The position numbers and the translations under genes are program-made. DNA of 64,000 bases, from the NCBI GenBank assembly GCA_964019155.1, contig OZ025240.1:38215973-38279972 (forward strand), read 5' to 3'. Below the pieces are notes generated by a model, which searched no databases, was not told the DNA's origin, and worked only from the letters and a program-made list of their open reading frames with translations. The stretch is from Osedax fenrisi. Lineage: Eukaryota; Annelida; Polychaeta; Sabellida; Siboglinidae. Below, piece after piece: positions 61,971 through 64,000 of the stretch. Position 1 is the stretch's first letter; each line of letters starts with the position of its first letter.

Positions 61971-62149
61971 AGTATACATCAACGAATCAGTCAATGCGTT
62001 AGGTTTTTTATTAATATTACTTCCAAAGATACTATTAACAGTTTTGAAAATCTTTCTAGAGTTGTTTCCGCAAGCATTCAGTTTCTGTTCATAGTAAATA
62101 CATTTCTGCGAGATTAATTCCAACTTATATGCTTTCCGGCCACCAGGAA

Positions 62150-62980
62150 ATTAATTTATGTAGAGGAGACTCGTGAATTCTGCGCTCAAGTTTACTAAAG
62201 ATCGTTTAAAATTTGAAAGATGGGAAATAAACCAAGGCAATGATGGATGTAGTGTCAAATAATGTGATTTAATAGGAGCCAGTGACATAAGGGAAGACGA
62301 TAGATATCCATTTAGGCTGTCTAAGCCTGCGGTTTAAGTAGTACTCAGTCAATAGGTCAGAACGTGTACACGAAGAAACAAACTGAAGAGGAATATCACT
62401 ATGCGTAAATATAAGATCTAAAATGTTACCACTAACATGAGTAGGACAGTTTATATGTTGATGTAAACCTATAGATTCAGTCAATTTCTTAAATAAGGAC
62501 TGTGGTTGAAAAGAAGAATCGAAGTGATAGTTAACATCACCCACAATCATAAGTTTATATTCATTGTGATGTAAAAATGCATTAATTAAGTCAGAAATTC
62601 ATCAAAGAAAGTACATAAATCAGGCATTGGTTGACGATCAATTACGATGATACGAAGTGAATTAAATTTAAGTCTGAAAGTGCAGGACATCACCATACGA
62701 TAGAGCAATAGAAGATATATCAGGAAGTTATAAATCCATATGTACTAATAGACCAACACCTCCACCACGACCAGAAGTGCGTGGGTGGAGAAAAGATTAT
62801 AATCAGCATTACTAAATAATGAAAATACGTCAGTGTCATCAAGACTAATCCAAGTTTCAGTTAGACAAATAATAGAGAAATGGTTAGTTTTAAGAAAAGT
62901 CAGAAGAAGATCAATAGTAGATCTAAATAAACGAATATTTATTAGAGAAAAGCTTAAGCTATCTGTATTAGTAGATAGTT
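62150..62980 (-). pseudogene. L2-like endonuclease domain
   Basis: Reading order on the minus strand: 'NIRLFRSTIDLLLTFL', 'IICLTETWISLDDTDVF', a broken GGG block near 62760, 'MIVGDVNYHFD', 'CPTHVSGNILDLIFT'. Frame changes at about 62795, 62600 and 62350. Confidence 0.75.
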
Positions 62981-62999
62981 AAGTATAATATATTAGACT

Positions 63000-63770
63000 A
63001 ATCCTTAGATTTTGTATCAGTAAAAGCTGCATATGATGTCTTCCAGGATGATAACTCATACTGTGAAGGAGCGTAACAAGAGTAGTTCTAACCTATACGA
63101 TTATTAGTTAATTTCCTCAGTTCGTAACACATAGTACGATTATTAAAAACCGATTTATGTGAAGTAAAAGGGCCGGACTTGATAGTAAAATAACCCCAGT
63201 TTCCTGGTCTCAAATATCCTGGTAGAGATCGCAGTTTAAGAAGTTTATTATATGCTGTGTTTTTAGATTCTAAATTTAAAAACCTATCCTTAGAAATTAA
63301 TGTTAAATGATACAATAGCTATACCGTTCTTGAAGTTAACTTTATTGACGGTTGATTTATCTATATTAAAATCATTAAATAAGCTCTTTATATAATCAGT
63401 AATCAAGTTAGCATTAGTAATCTTTTTAATTATAACAGATAGATCATCCATTGTAGCATGAGCTAATTCTCTAGGGATATTAATAATTTTAGAAGTCAAA
63501 GAATTAATAGAGGATTTAAGAGTATCCGCTTAAGTGTGATTTTTAGCATGATGATTATTGATTATATTATAGGAATCAACAATTAAGGTTTTTATGTTAT
63601 ACATTTTATCTGCTATAGAATATAAGGTAATAACATTAGAAGCGGAGTCAGAAATATAATGAATGGAGTCTAAATAGTTATTACAATGAAATACGAAATT
63701 AGGAGAATTGAAAATCCCACAAGCATATTGGGGTGGCATATTATTGTTGGTCCAAGCTGAAGGTAACATT
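63000..63770 (-). pseudogene. L2-like LINE ORF1
   Basis: Three overlapping minus-strand pieces (63769-63530, 63499-63290, 63315-63088). The middle piece contains 'PRELAHATMDDLSVIIKKIT', and the last 'NRTMCYELRKLTNNRIG'. The region sits immediately 5' of the endonuclease, as ORF1 should. It appears broken by a few mutations. Confidence 0.65.
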
Positions 63771-63790
63771 TTAGCATTGAATAAACATTT

Positions 63791-64000
63791 ATGGTATATA
63801 TATATATATATTATATAAAAATGTATACAAATGATTATGACAATTATAAAATGCCATTGATAATTGATAATTATAATTAATTACCAATTTTAATAATATC
63901 GATATATTTTCTTAGATAATTATTAATTATTAATATTTAATATATAGCATAAATAACATATATAGTTACATATTGTATGATGATGATGATGATATAAGGT
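63791..64000. other. AT-rich end of window
   Basis: (TA)n at about 63796-63812 and a short (GAT)n near 63978-63993. No gene. Confidence 0.6.

Larger units (their letters stand above)
60930..63790 (-). mobile_element. L2-like LINE, second family, C-terminus missing
   Basis: Minus strand. ORF1 (63770-63000), endonuclease (about 62980-62150) and RT (about 61970-60978) in the usual order. The coding part ends soon after the palm ('SRIDYGG') and is followed by a short tail with 'cacctctgcggttgcgctgc'. Related LINEs continue for roughly 150 residues, so the 3' end is truncated or rearranged. It has many stops and frame changes and probably lies in gene C intron 2. Confidence 0.82.

Overview
This is an AT-rich metazoan-type genomic window with no bacterial features. 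Introns, tRNA-derived SINEs, L2-like and RTE-like LINEs, a Ty3/Gypsy LTR element, hAT-like and MITE elements, long (TA)n tracts and minisatellites fill most of it. The species cannot be named from the sequence; an invertebrate with a repeat-dense genome fits best.

The host coding content is small and scattered, and most of it is not visible as long ORFs. Reading short GC-richer islands with splice signals reveals a cluster of paralogous multi-exon genes for small cysteine-rich secreted or membrane proteins. Exon 1 is a signal peptide ending in phase 2, exon 2 is a Cys-rich domain of about 68 codons ending in phase 0, exon 3 carries a (G/D)C motif and ends in phase 1, and a terminal transmembrane exon probably follows. 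Gene A (minus strand) has exons at 9591-9515, 2707-2500 and 886-805. Gene D (minus, divergent) has exons at 29978-29887 and 29809-29704, with a phase-compatible transmembrane exon at 18847-18741. Gene B (minus) has exons at 43943-43867, 40856-40655 and 39761-39674, with a weak terminal exon candidate at 37391-37276. Gene C (plus) has exons at 58793-58866 and 60427-60631 and runs into or past a LINE. An extra homologous signal-peptide exon (plus) lies at 54622-54686. The shared Cys spacing is C-x2-C-x(2-6)-C-x2-C-x18-CF-x(9-11)-CxGxC, then (R)GC-x(13-15)-C in exon 3. It somewhat recalls Ly6/uPAR three-finger or cystine-knot proteins, but I cannot assign it to a known family.

Mobile elements lie mostly in the introns and between the genes. 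A nearly intact Ty3/Gypsy element (2944-7670, LTRs differing at one base) sits in intron 1 of gene A. An L2-like LINE occupies 23.4-27.9 kb, an RTE-like LINE 34.5-31.0 kb (minus), and a second L2-like LINE 63.8-60.9 kb (minus). Decayed LINE and Gypsy remains lie at 14.2-17.1 kb, 37.4-39.5 kb, 42.3-43.8 kb, 50-51 kb and 55.5-56.2 kb. Six copies of one tRNA-SINE, several TIR/foldback elements, and minisatellites of 11, 13, 15 and 20 bp account for much of the rest. All gene models are predictions from sequence reading alone and have no transcript support here.
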